Shown here: positions 19,173-27,762 of the stretch, piece by piece
Layout: the number at the start of each line of letters is the position of its first letter
Numbering within the stretch: the first letter of the stretch is position 1
Assembly (NCBI RefSeq): GCF_007830265.1
Contig: NZ_VLKE01000001.1
Span: 6,076,001-6,140,000, forward strand
Length of the DNA: 64,000 bases
DNA from: Micromonospora olivasterospora
Lineage (GTDB): Bacteria; Actinomycetota; Actinomycetes; Mycobacteriales; Micromonosporaceae
Direction of reading: 5' to 3'
Position numbers and translations under genes: made by a program
Notes under the pieces: generated by a model
Told to the model about the DNA's origin: nothing
Seen by the model: only the letters and a program-made list of their open reading frames with translations
Databases searched by the model: none

Positions 19173-19567
19173 CGCGCGCCCTCGGCGCCGCAGGCGGTGT
19201 ACTCGTCCTCGCCGACCTCTCCGGTCCACTCGACGTCACCGAAGTGGAGCACCAACTGCACCAGCTGGGCGGACGCGGTGGCGCCGTGCCAGTGTTCGAC
19301 GCCGGGCTCGGTCCAGACGACGTCGCCCGGACGCATCACCACCACCTCGCCGCCGCGCTCCTGGATCCAGCCCTCGCCGGAGACGGTGTAGAGCATCTGG
19401 CCGCCCGGGTGCCGGTGCCAGTGCGTGCGCGACCCGGGCGCGAAGAACATGTTGAGGGCGCGGGTCCCGCCGTCGTTCAGGACGATGTCCGACCAGACCT
19501 GTCCGGTCGTGGTCGCCGACCGCATGGCCGACACCCGGTCCGCGGGAATGCCTCGTCCGATGATCAT
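19169..19567 (-). CDS. Small single-domain cupin
   Basis: This 132-residue cupin-2 protein carries both metal-binding cupin motifs: HWHRHPGGQMLY (motif 1, with His ligands and the downstream Gly) and PGVEHWHGA (motif 2). It resembles YhhW/AraC-type carboxymuconolactone-associated cupins, which bind Fe, Mn or Ni and act as dioxygenases, isomerases or sensors. Flanked by an FAD oxidoreductase and an aldehyde dehydrogenase, it probably acts on an intermediate of the same pathway. Confidence 0.88.
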   Translation of the reverse strand: MIIGRGIPADRVSAMRSATTTGQVWSDIVLNDGGTRALNMFFAPGSRTHWHRHPGGQMLYTVSGEGWIQERGGEVVVMRPGDVVWTEPGVEHWHGATASAQLVQLVLHFGDVEWTGEVGEDEYTACGAEGAR

Positions 19568-19594
19568 CGTGCTCCTCTGGTTCGTGGGGTCGGC

Positions 19595-21196
19595 TCAGTC
19601 GGTGGTACGGCGGACGTCGGTCAGCACGCGGTTGCTCGCGTTGTAGCCGGTGACGCCGCTCATGAAGTTGCCCGGCCAGTTGCCGACGCCGGTCAGGTAC
19701 AGCCCGTCGACCGGCGTCCGGTAGTCGGCGCAGCCGGGGATCGGGCGCGAGTCGAAGATGCGCCCCGGCACGATGTCGCCGTGCGCGCCGTTGCCCTCGA
19801 CGAGGGCGAACTCGCGTTCGAGGTCCAGCGGCGAGTAGACGTGCACGCCGGCCAGGATCCCGGACAGGTTCGGGATGTGCTCCTCCAACGTGCTGACCAC
19901 GGCCTTGCCCAGGTCGTCGCGCTGCTCGTCCCAGGTGCCCTCGGCCAGGTGATACGGAACTCCGCGGACGCTGATGCTCACGAAGTGGCAGCCCGGCGGG
20001 GTCAGCGAGGGATCGTGCGCCGAGTCGATCATCGCGGTGACGGTGGGTCGCTGGCTCCAGCGCCCGAGCACCGCCTCGTTGTAGGCGTTCTGGAGCACGT
20101 CGATGCTGGCCGCGATCCGGAAGTTGGTGCCGAGGAAGAGGCGGTTCTCCTCCTCGTCCCGCGCGGCGGCGAACCGCGGGGTGCCGTCGAGCGCGAGGTG
20201 GACCTTGGCGGAGGTGCCCTTCATGCTGACGGTCCTGGCGAGGTCGTACAGGTCCTCCCCGATGTCCTCCGGCCCGACCAGCCTGGTCAGGGTCAGCTTC
20301 GGGTTCGCGTTGGAGACGACCCGGGGGGCGCGGAACTCGCGCCCGTCGCTGAGGACGACACCGACGACCCGCTGATCCTCGCAGAGGATGCGTTCGACCT
20401 CCGCGCCGGTGAGGATCGTGGCGCCGTGGGCGCGGGCGGACTCCGCCATCGCGCCGGTCACGGCGCCGATGCCGCCCAGCGGCGCGGCGTTGCGCATCAT
20501 CAGCTCGTTGTCGTCGTGGTTGCCGACGCCGCGGAGCGACTCCTCCCACAGGGGCCGCTGGAGCAGCAGGTAGCCGCTGCCCGGTGTGCGCGGGCCGACG
20601 AAGTTGGTCGCGACCGCGGTGCCGGCGAAGAACGCCTGCAGTTGCGGCGACGAGAGCCGCTCCTCGAGGATGTCCGCGACCGGACCGAACATGATCGACT
20701 CGAAGTCGCGGCGCTGGCGCGGCGTGGTGAAACGCGCGGCCACCTCGGCGAACGAGGGCGGCGGGTCGTAGAAGGAGACCTTCATCCGACGGGCCACCGA
20801 GGCGTACAGCTCGATGACCGAGGCGTAGCCATCGAGGTCCGCCTCGCCGTGCGCGAACTGCTCCATGGCCGCCCGGCGCTTGGCGCGGTCCGGCCAGGCC
20901 GGTAGAGCCCGGCCGTCCTCGAAGAGGGTCAGGGATCCGAGCGGCGGGTGGGCGAAGCGGAGACCGTACTTCTCCAGCTCGAGTTCCTGGACGATGCGCG
21001 GATCGAGGCTGTGGCTCGCGTTGGCCACGCTGCTCCCGCGGTAGCCCGGGAAGATCTCTTCGGTGACGCAGGTGCCTCCGACGACGTCGCGCCGTTCCAG
21101 GGCGAGCACCTTCAAACCTGCCCGGGCCAGATACCCGGTGGCCACCAGGCCGCTGTGCCCGGTCCCGACGACGATCACGTCGTACGCCTGCTCCAT
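19595..21196 (-). CDS. FAD-dependent oxidoreductase of the phytoene-desaturase-like family
   Basis: This 533-residue flavoprotein has an N-terminal Rossmann dinucleotide site (VIVVGTGHSGLVATGYLA) followed by the acidic LALERR strand and GGTCVTEE. A C-terminal FAD-contact region reads DGLYLTGVGNWPGNFMSG. The overall layout matches CrtI/NAD(P)-binding amine-oxidase-like desaturases, but no carotenoid genes are nearby, so a catabolic role such as oxidising an amine or cyclic substrate is more likely. ATG 21196 is preceded by GAGAGGAAG. Confidence 0.88.
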   Translation of the reverse strand: MEQAYDVIVVGTGHSGLVATGYLARAGLKVLALERRDVVGGTCVTEEIFPGYRGSSVANASHSLDPRIVQELELEKYGLRFAHPPLGSLTLFEDGRALPAWPDRAKRRAAMEQFAHGEADLDGYASVIELYASVARRMKVSFYDPPPSFAEVAARFTTPRQRRDFESIMFGPVADILEERLSSPQLQAFFAGTAVATNFVGPRTPGSGYLLLQRPLWEESLRGVGNHDDNELMMRNAAPLGGIGAVTGAMAESARAHGATILTGAEVERILCEDQRVVGVVLSDGREFRAPRVVSNANPKLTLTRLVGPEDIGEDLYDLARTVSMKGTSAKVHLALDGTPRFAAARDEEENRLFLGTNFRIAASIDVLQNAYNEAVLGRWSQRPTVTAMIDSAHDPSLTPPGCHFVSISVRGVPYHLAEGTWDEQRDDLGKAVVSTLEEHIPNLSGILAGVHVYSPLDLEREFALVEGNGAHGDIVPGRIFDSRPIPGCADYRTPVDGLYLTGVGNWPGNFMSGVTGYNASNRVLTDVRRTTD

Positions 21197-21228
21197 CCGC
21201 TTCCTCTCGTTCCGTCGCCGTCGCGGGG

Positions 21229-21615
21229 TCAGCCCAGCGGGCTGATACGTCGAGCCGAGATGCGCCATCCCGCGCCGGTGCGGGTCACGGTGTCGCGGTA
21301 GATCGCGGCGGTGACCTCCCCTCCGGCCCTCAACGCGAGCGCCTTGCTGTCGCACTCGGCGGTGTCGTCGTCGACGCCACCTACCACCACGTTCGTGATG
21401 TGGTGGCTGACCGCGGGCGTCGTGATCGCCTTGAAGGCCGCGATCACGTCGTCGAGCCCGTTGGCCGTGAGGCGGCCCGGGTTGTCGAAGAGGATCCCGG
21501 GGGCGAAGACCTCTCCAAGCCGGTCGTACTCGTGGGCGTCGAGGATGTAGGCGACCCGGTTGAGGAGTTCCTCGATGGCTCGGGCGTCGGCCGGGTCCAC
21601 AGGGTGGTTGCTCAC
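21229..21615 (-). CDS. NTF2/SnoaL-like small protein
   Basis: This 128-residue protein has the cone-shaped NTF2-like fold pattern: N-terminal helices ([24 protein letters not shown]), a central sheet and a C-terminal [16 protein letters not shown] strand. Such proteins act as small isomerases, hydrolases or dehydratases. The GTG start has an AAGGAG site five bases upstream. It is the first gene of the leftward arm and diverges from the PLP gene; an IclR-like palindrome lies in the shared promoter region. Confidence 0.8.
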   Translation of the reverse strand: MSNHPVDPADARAIEELLNRVAYILDAHEYDRLGEVFAPGILFDNPGRLTANGLDDVIAAFKAITTPAVSHHITNVVVGGVDDDTAECDSKALALRAGGEVTAAIYRDTVTRTGAGWRISARRISPLG

Positions 21616-21641
21616 TGGACTCCTTCGGATGTTCCATACAG

Positions 21642-21658
21642 CGGAAGTCCAACTTCCG
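21642..21658. promoter_or_regulatory. IclR-type palindromic operator in the divergent promoter region
   Basis: The sequence CGGAAGT-CCA-ACTTCCG is a perfect 7-bp inverted repeat with a 3-base spacer. It resembles the GGAAAT-n-ATTTCC type of site bound by IclR-family regulators. It lies between the NTF2-like gene (leftward) and the Cds1-like gene (rightward), 27 and 91 bp from their starts. A related site is at 22899-22915 and an IclR gene at 26929, so autoregulated control of both arms is a reasonable inference. Confidence 0.6.
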
Positions 21659-21748
21659 TACCATAGGATGCCCCCGAATCTGAACACGGTCAAGCGCCGT
21701 CACGGCATCCGCGAGAGCGATCGGAAGAAGCCCCGAAGGAGACCTCGA

Positions 21749-22867
21749 ATGACCATGCGCGAGCAGACCCGCGCCGACCGGACCTGGGTCGACGAGGCGA
21801 TCCGCCGCGTCGAGGCCGACGCCACCCGCAGCTCCGACACCCACCTGCTGACCTTCGACCTGCCGGGTCGGCACGGCGTCGACCTCTACCTGAAGGACGA
21901 GTCCTCACACCCGACCGGCAGCCTCAAGCACCGGCTCGCCCGCTCGCTCTTCCTGTACGCGTTGTGCAATGGCTGGATCGGCCCGACCACGACGGTGGTC
22001 GAGGCGTCCAGCGGCTCGACCGCCGTCTCCGAGGCCTACTTCGCCCGATTGCTGAACCTGCCGTTCATCGCCGTCGTCCCGGCCGCGACCAGCCCGGCCA
22101 AGGTCGAGCTCATCGAGTGGCACGGCGGACGCTGCCAGGTGGTGGATCACCCGGACCAGGTGTACGACGAGGCGCGGCGTCTCGCCGCCGAGCTCGGCGG
22201 CCACTACCTCGACCAGTTCACCTACGCCGAGCGGGCCACCGACTGGCGCGGCAACAACAACATCGCGGAGTCCATCTTCGAGCAGATGTCCGGCGAGGCG
22301 CAGCCGGTGCCCGCCTGGATCGTCGCCAGCGCCGGGACCGGCGGAACGGCGGCCACCATCGGACGCTACCTGCGCTACCGGCGGCACCCCACCCGGCTGC
22401 TGGTGCCGGATCCCGAGAACTCGGTCTTCCTCGACGCCTGGCGCCTCGGCGATCGTGGACTGCTGTCAGCCACAGGCTCCCGGATCGAGGGGATCGGCCG
22501 CCCACGGGTCGAGCCGTCCTTCGTACCCGAGGTGATCGACGCGATGGTCCGCGTGCCCGACGCGGCGTCGGTCGCGGCGATGCTCTGGGCCTCGCGCCGC
22601 CTGGGCCGCCGGGTCGGACCGTCGACCGGGACGAGCATGTGGGCAACCCTCCAGCTCATCGCCCGCATGGAGCGCGACGGCGAGCGAGGTAGCGTGGTGA
22701 GCCTGATCTGCGACGGCGGCGAACGCTACGCCTCGACCCACTACGACGCGTCCTGGCGTGCCGACCACGGCATCGACGTGGTGCCGCACCTCGCCGTACT
22801 GGACGAATACGAACGTTCGGGCTCACTTGCCGGCGTGATCGCGGGAAAGCCCAGCTACACCTCTTGA
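21749..22867 (+). CDS. PLP-dependent L-cysteine desulfhydrase-like enzyme (Cds1 type)
   Basis: This 372-residue fold-type II PLP enzyme closely resembles the mycobacterial Cds1 (Rv3684) subgroup of the cysteine synthase family: [11 protein letters not shown] followed by [11 protein letters not shown] with the PLP lysine (~residue 59), and the phosphate loop VEASSGSTA. Cds1 releases sulfide, pyruvate and ammonia from cysteine. In this operon it could act on a different amino-acid-like substrate. The ATG has GAAGGAG seven bases upstream; the longer upstream frame would run through the operator. Confidence 0.88.
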   Translation: MTMREQTRADRTWVDEAIRRVEADATRSSDTHLLTFDLPGRHGVDLYLKDESSHPTGSLKHRLARSLFLYALCNGWIGPTTTVVEASSGSTAVSEAYFARLLNLPFIAVVPAATSPAKVELIEWHGGRCQVVDHPDQVYDEARRLAAELGGHYLDQFTYAERATDWRGNNNIAESIFEQMSGEAQPVPAWIVASAGTGGTAATIGRYLRYRRHPTRLLVPDPENSVFLDAWRLGDRGLLSATGSRIEGIGRPRVEPSFVPEVIDAMVRVPDAASVAAMLWASRRLGRRVGPSTGTSMWATLQLIARMERDGERGSVVSLICDGGERYASTHYDASWRADHGIDVVPHLAVLDEYERSGSLAGVIAGKPSYTS

Positions 22868-22898
22868 CAGGCCGCCACCAGGGCCACAGCATCTGCAA

Positions 22899-22915
22899 TG
22901 GAAGTCAGACTTTCA
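22899..22915. promoter_or_regulatory. Second IclR-like operator, upstream of the transporter
   Basis: The sequence TGGAAGT-CAG-ACTTTCA has the same half-site GGAAGT and 3-base spacer as 21642-21658, with one mismatch in the right arm. It lies in the 110-bp gap between the Cds1-like gene and the binding-protein gene, 62 bp before the latter's ATG. It is a probable second target of the IclR regulator encoded downstream. Confidence 0.5.
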
Positions 22916-22977
22916 TTCTGCGGAAGCGGACCCGAGGTGGTTCAGTAACCCGACCGGCCTACCAAGAAGGAACCCTA

Positions 22978-24045
22978 ATGCGAAAAATTCTCGACGCGAC
23001 CGGAGGCCGGCGCCGAGTCGGCGCGGCGGTGGCCGCGGTCGTCGTGGCCCTGAGCAGCCTCACGGCCTGCTCGGGCGGCGGAGATGAGAAGGGGTCGATC
23101 ACGTACGCCGGCTTCGGCGGCACCTACGAGGAGGCCGTCAAGGCGGCGCTCTTCGACCCGTTCTCGAAGGACGCCGACGTCAAGGTCCTCTACGACAGCA
23201 GCGGTTCCGACGTTGCCAAGCTGGTGCAGATGTCCAAGTCCGGCTCGATGGGCGTCGACCTGATCGACGCCGAGGACTCCTCACTCGCCCAGTTCATGGC
23301 CGCCGGCGTGCTGCAACCGATCGACACCAAGGGGCTCGAAGGATTCGCCGACCCGAGCGCGGTCACCGAGTACTCGGTGCCGTGGTACACGTTCTCCCGC
23401 AACCTGTTCTGGAACAAGGACGAGGTGTCCGGCGGCCTCGACTCCTGGGCCGACCTGTTCGACACGACGCACATCAAGGGCAAGCGCGGCATGGTGGCGC
23501 TGCCCTGGGGCATCCTCGAGGGCGCCCTGATCGCCGACGGCGTGCCGGTCGACCAGCTCTACCCGCTCGACCTGGACCGCGCCTTCGCCAAGCTCGACAG
23601 CATCCGCAACGACACCGTCTTCTTCAGCTCCAACGGTGACCTGCAGAACGCCATCTCACAGGGCGAGATCGCGCTCGGCTACGGGAACCTCGCGCGGATC
23701 AAGAGCATCGCCAAGAGCGGCGCGGTGCCGCTGGACTACACCTGGGAGGGCGCCGTCCTCTCCGTTCAGCAGCTCGTCATTCCCAAGGGAGCGCCGGACG
23801 AGCAGGACGCCTTCAACGCGATCAAGTACTCCCTGAAGCCCGAGGTCCAGAAGGCGATCATGGACAAGCTCGGTTACACGCCGTCGCTGAAGTCGGTGCT
23901 CGACGGCCTCGACGCCAACGCACGCGCCGACCTCCCCGGCACCAAGGAGACCGCCAGCGACGAGACGTTCCGCATCGACGTGGACTGGTGGGCCAAGAAC
24001 GGCGCGGACGTGCTCAAGCGCTGGCAGGACTGGCTGCACGCGTGA
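22978..24045 (+). CDS. Polyamine-type ABC transporter binding lipoprotein (PotD-like)
   Basis: This 355-residue extracellular receptor has a basic N-terminus, a hydrophobic core and lipobox LTAC (~residue 35). The mature start ITYAGFGGTYEEAVKAALF matches spermidine/putrescine-binding and related SBP_bac_6/8 proteins. The ATG at 22978 is preceded by AAGGA. Its TGA overlaps the permease GTG by 4 bp. The ligand may be a polyamine or another cationic amine; the two aldehyde dehydrogenases nearby fit an amine-to-aldehyde-to-acid route. Confidence 0.88.
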   Translation: MRKILDATGGRRRVGAAVAAVVVALSSLTACSGGGDEKGSITYAGFGGTYEEAVKAALFDPFSKDADVKVLYDSSGSDVAKLVQMSKSGSMGVDLIDAEDSSLAQFMAAGVLQPIDTKGLEGFADPSAVTEYSVPWYTFSRNLFWNKDEVSGGLDSWADLFDTTHIKGKRGMVALPWGILEGALIADGVPVDQLYPLDLDRAFAKLDSIRNDTVFFSSNGDLQNAISQGEIALGYGNLARIKSIAKSGAVPLDYTWEGAVLSVQQLVIPKGAPDEQDAFNAIKYSLKPEVQKAIMDKLGYTPSLKSVLDGLDANARADLPGTKETASDETFRIDVDWWAKNGADVLKRWQDWLHA

Positions 24046-25829
24046 CCACCACCCCGACGTCCCCGAACGCGGGCCTCTCGGGGCCGGCCTCCCGCACCGC
24101 GGGAGGCCGGCGCCGCCGCCGGCGCGGCTGGGACCTGAGCGCGGTTCCCGCAGTCCTGGTCGTGGCCCTCGTCTTCGCACTTCCCGTCGTGATCCTCTGC
24201 CTTCGGAGCGTGACGGAACCGACCTTCGGTCTCGAGAACTTCGCCCGGCTCCTCGGGCACTCCGGTTACGTCGACAACATCGTGCGGACGATCCTGATCT
24301 CCGCGGCCTCGACACTCGTGGCGCTGGTCCTCGGCTACCCGATCGCATACCAGATGGCGCACGGCGGCAGGTGGCTGCGCACCTTCCTGACGGTGGCGAT
24401 CATGGCGCCGTACCTGACCTCGATCCTGCTGCGGTCGTTCTCCTGGCTGGTGATCCTCGGGCGTCAGGGCCCGGTCAACAAGCTGATCGAGCAGTTCGGG
24501 CTGGAACCGATCGCGATGGTCTTCACGCCGATCGCGGTGGTCGTCAGCCTCTCCCACTATCTGCTGCCGCTGATGATCCTGCCGCTGGCCGCCACGATGC
24601 GCTCGGTCGACGGCTCGCGGGTACGTGCCGCGACCAGCCTGGGCGCCGGGCCGGCCCAGGCGTTCGTCCGGGTCTACCTGCCGCTGACCAAGCCCGGCAT
24701 CCAGGCGGGATCGGTGCTGTGCTTCGTCTACGGCATCGGCGCGTTCGTGATCCCCGCGCTCCTCGGCGGGTCCAAGGGCAGCATGCTCGGCTCGCTGATC
24801 CACAGTGCGATCAAGCAGAGCGGCGACTACGGCCTCGCCTCGGCTGCCGCTCTCGTGCTCGGCGCCCTGGTCCTGGTCATCGTCCTCGCCTTCCAGCGGC
24901 TGACCGGGATGTCGGCGACCCAGCTCGCCGGGCGGTCCGGCACCGCGGCCACCCGCTCCCCGAGCGCCAGGCGCGGAGGCGGACGCGCCCTCAGGCTCGC
25001 GGGACGCGCGGCCGGCGGACTCGACCGCCTCGGCGTCACCCGCAGCCGCAGGCTCCCGAAGGTCCTGGCCGCCACCCTCGGCGTCCTCGTGCTGGCGCCG
25101 CAGTTCATCGTCGTCCCGATCTCGTTCGCCTCCACCAAGGCGCTGGTCTTCCCGCCGGTCGACTACTCGACGCAGTGGTACTCGGAGTTCTTCACCGCCG
25201 GTTGGCTCGATCCCCTCACGGTCAGCGTCCGGATCGCGCTCTTCGTGACCGTCATCGCCGGGGCACTCGGGACGCTCGCCGCGATGGGCGTCGTCCGGGG
25301 AGCCCTCCACGGGTGGGGGACGCTGACCTCGACCCTGATGATGCTGCCGCTGCTGTTCCCGACGGTGGTCGCCGCCGCGGGCTTCTACGTGGAGTTCGAA
25401 CGGATCGGGCTCGTCGACACCGAGTTGGGAATCGTCCTGGCCCACGTGACGCTGGCTCTGCCATTCGTGTTCAGCGTGGTCAGCGCCGGCCTGCGCTCGC
25501 TCAACCCGGTCTACGAACGGGCCGCCTCCAGCCTGGGTGCGAGCCGGACCACCCAGCTGCGCCGGATCGTGCTGCCGCTGATCGCCCCTTCCATCGCGAC
25601 CGCCGGCCTCTTCGCGTTCCTGACCTCGTTCGACGAGTCGACGGTCGCGATCTTCCTCTCCGGCGTTCACGTCAAGACACTCCCCAAGCGGATCTTCGAG
25701 GCGCTCTCGCTGGAAACCAACCCGACCGTGGCGGTGATCTCCGTCTTCGTCATGGCATGCGCCGCCGTCATCTGGCTCGGCTATGCGCTGTTCCGCCGCC
25801 TCACCCGGATCTCGAGGAGCAACCCATGA
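24042..25829 (+). CDS. Fused PotB-PotC-type ABC permease
   Basis: This 595-residue protein contains two complete permease domains that are normally separate proteins. Domain 1 (~residues 35-290) is PotB-like with the loop AATSLGAGPAQAFVRVYLP; domain 2 (~350-590) is PotC-like with AASSLGASRTTQLRRIVLP. They are joined by an Arg/Ala-rich cytoplasmic linker (RSPSARRGGGRALRLAGRA). The total of about 12 hydrophobic segments gives a full channel in one chain. GTG start overlaps the receptor stop; the stop overlaps the ATPase ATG. Confidence 0.92.
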   Translation: MTTTPTSPNAGLSGPASRTAGGRRRRRRGWDLSAVPAVLVVALVFALPVVILCLRSVTEPTFGLENFARLLGHSGYVDNIVRTILISAASTLVALVLGYPIAYQMAHGGRWLRTFLTVAIMAPYLTSILLRSFSWLVILGRQGPVNKLIEQFGLEPIAMVFTPIAVVVSLSHYLLPLMILPLAATMRSVDGSRVRAATSLGAGPAQAFVRVYLPLTKPGIQAGSVLCFVYGIGAFVIPALLGGSKGSMLGSLIHSAIKQSGDYGLASAAALVLGALVLVIVLAFQRLTGMSATQLAGRSGTAATRSPSARRGGGRALRLAGRAAGGLDRLGVTRSRRLPKVLAATLGVLVLAPQFIVVPISFASTKALVFPPVDYSTQWYSEFFTAGWLDPLTVSVRIALFVTVIAGALGTLAAMGVVRGALHGWGTLTSTLMMLPLLFPTVVAAAGFYVEFERIGLVDTELGIVLAHVTLALPFVFSVVSAGLRSLNPVYERAASSLGASRTTQLRRIVLPLIAPSIATAGLFAFLTSFDESTVAIFLSGVHVKTLPKRIFEALSLETNPTVAVISVFVMACAAVIWLGYALFRRLTRISRSNP

Positions 25830-26917
25830 CCGCCAGCCACGGCGCGATCCACTTCGACAACGTCCGCAAGGAGTACGGCGACCACGTCGCCGTCGACGAC
25901 CTCACCCTCACGATCGAGCCTGGCGAGTTCTTCACCGTGCTCGGCCCGTCAGGGTCGGGGAAGACCACGACCCTGATGATGCTCGCCGGTTTCACCGACC
26001 CGACCTCGGGGACCATCCGCGTCGACGGCATCGACATCGCGCACGTGCCGAGCGACAAGCGCAACATCGGTGTCGTCTTCCAGGACTACGCGCTCTTCCC
26101 GCACATGTCGGTCCGCGACAACCTCGCGTTCCCACTCGAGATGCGCAGGGAGCCGCGCGACGTCATCGCCGATCGGGTAGGCCGGGCGCTCGAGCTCGTC
26201 GACATGGCCGGCGCGGCCGACCGCCTGCCCGACCAGCTCTCCGGCGGGCAGAAACAGCGGATCGCGGTGGCGCGGGCAGTCGTGTTCGACCCCGCGTTCC
26301 TGCTCATGGACGAGCCGCTGGGCGCCCTCGACCGGAAGTTGCGACAGCGTCTCCAGGTCGAGCTCCGGCAGCTCCAGCAGGCGCTGAAGGTGACGATGGT
26401 CTACGTCACCCACGACCAGGAGGAGGCGATGTCGATGTCCGATCGCGTCGCCCTGATGAACCACGGGCGGATCGAGCAGATGGGGACGCCCCGGGAGCTC
26501 TACGAGCACCCCCGGTCCGCCTTCGTCGCGGATTTCCTCGGCACCAACAACATGCTCGCGGTCCGTCCCGAGGCCCCGGGGCGGCTGAGCGTCGAGCAGG
26601 GCGGACTGCTGTCACTCGACGACGGCCGGAGCATGCCCGCCGACGCGTCCGTGGCCGCGCTGCGGCCGGAGCGGATCGCGCTGACGGACGTCGCGGCAGC
26701 CCCGCCTCCCGGGTTCAGCCGCTGCACGGGAAAGGTCACGCACCGGCTGTACCTCGGCTCGCACACGATGTACACCGTCCACTCTGAAACGTTCGGCCCC
26801 GTGCGGGTACAAATGCAGCACGACGACGGCGAGCACCCCTACCGTACCGGCGAGACGGTGGGCATGATCTGGCGGACGCGCGATGTGCACGTCTTCGGCT
26901 CGACGGCTGAACGATGA
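25826..26917 (+). CDS. Polyamine-type ABC transporter ATPase (PotA-like)
   Basis: This 363-residue ATPase has Walker A GPSGSGKTT, signature LSGGQKQRI, Walker B FLLMDEPLGALD, switch His in VTHDQEEAMSMSDR, and a C-terminal TOBE-2 domain (~270-363) typical of PotA/FbpC. ATGA overlap with the permease. Its stop overlaps an ATG in front of the IclR gene, so the regulator is likely co-transcribed. Confidence 0.93.
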   Translation: MTASHGAIHFDNVRKEYGDHVAVDDLTLTIEPGEFFTVLGPSGSGKTTTLMMLAGFTDPTSGTIRVDGIDIAHVPSDKRNIGVVFQDYALFPHMSVRDNLAFPLEMRREPRDVIADRVGRALELVDMAGAADRLPDQLSGGQKQRIAVARAVVFDPAFLLMDEPLGALDRKLRQRLQVELRQLQQALKVTMVYVTHDQEEAMSMSDRVALMNHGRIEQMGTPRELYEHPRSAFVADFLGTNNMLAVRPEAPGRLSVEQGGLLSLDDGRSMPADASVAALRPERIALTDVAAAPPPGFSRCTGKVTHRLYLGSHTMYTVHSETFGPVRVQMQHDDGEHPYRTGETVGMIWRTRDVHVFGSTAER

Positions 26918-26928
26918 AGGAGGACCAG

Positions 26929-27687
26929 GTGACCGAGCTGGACGACGAGCCCACCGAGCAGCGCGGCGTCAGGTCGGTGATCCGTGCGCTCAACCTGCTC
27001 TCCGCGGCCGCTCGCGGGAGCCGGACACTCACCGAGCTCGCCGGCGTGGCCGGTGTCAGCCTGAGCACCGCGTCGCGGCTCCTGGCAACCCTGAGGATGG
27101 CTGACTTCCTGGAGCAGGACAAGGACGGTCAGTTCGTCCCCGGACCCGAGCTGACCGCGCTCCTGTACGCCGGCGACCAGTGGTCGGCTATCCGAAAGCT
27201 CGCGGGCGAAGCCGTCGCCCGCCTCCGGGACCAGCTCGACGAGACCGTGGCGTTCTTCGTCCGGTCCGGGAACGACCGCGTCTGCATCGAGTCGGCGGAG
27301 TCCGGCAGGCTCGTGCGGCGGGTCTGCCACCCCGGTGAACGCGGGCCGGTGTACCTGGGCGCCGCGGGTAAGGCCCTCATCGCCTTCAGCAACGCCGAGC
27401 ACGGCTACCTCGGTCTGCCACCGGGCACCGACGAGTTCAAGACGGAGTCCGGGGCCGTGCGCACCTTGGCCGACCTGCGGGCCGAATGCGCCGTCATCCG
27501 AGAGCGTGGCATAGCCTACAGCGGCCGCGAGTCGACCGAGGAATCGTGGGCGGTCGCGGCACCCGTCTTCCGGGACGACGTCCTGCTCGGCGTCCTGGCC
27601 GTGGTCGTCCCGATGACCCGGTCGGGCGAGCAGTACGTCGAGAACATCCAGGCGGCCCTGCTGCGGGCGGCGGCCAACAGCTACTGA
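26929..27687 (+). CDS. IclR-family transcriptional regulator
   Basis: This protein of about 252 residues has an N-terminal winged helix (SVIRALNLLSAAARGSRTL..., recognition helix VSLSTASRLLATL) and a C-terminal GAF-like effector domain (GERGPVYLGAAGKALIAF; VAAPVFRDDVLLGVLAV). I choose the GTG at 26929 because AAGGAGGA lies four bases upstream; an ATG at 26914 overlapping the ATPase stop has no ribosome site. It probably binds the GGAAGT palindromes at 21642 and 22899 and controls the island in response to a pathway metabolite. Confidence 0.9.
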   Translation: MTELDDEPTEQRGVRSVIRALNLLSAAARGSRTLTELAGVAGVSLSTASRLLATLRMADFLEQDKDGQFVPGPELTALLYAGDQWSAIRKLAGEAVARLRDQLDETVAFFVRSGNDRVCIESAESGRLVRRVCHPGERGPVYLGAAGKALIAFSNAEHGYLGLPPGTDEFKTESGAVRTLADLRAECAVIRERGIAYSGRESTEESWAVAAPVFRDDVLLGVLAVVVPMTRSGEQYVENIQAALLRAAANSY

Positions 27688-27762
27688 GCGCCCCGCCGGT
27701 CGAGTCGCCAGACCCGGTACGACTGCCCTGTCAGGCAACCACCCCAAGGAGTTCACCCGCCC

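Noticed and set aside
19142..20905. Open frame of 587 codons on the plus strand
   Set aside because: Antisense to the FAD oxidoreductase and cupin; no recognisable domain.
23988..24041. Upstream extension of the fused permease
   Set aside because: It overlaps the receptor gene; the GTG at 24042 gives the usual 4-bp overlap and a plausible N-terminus.
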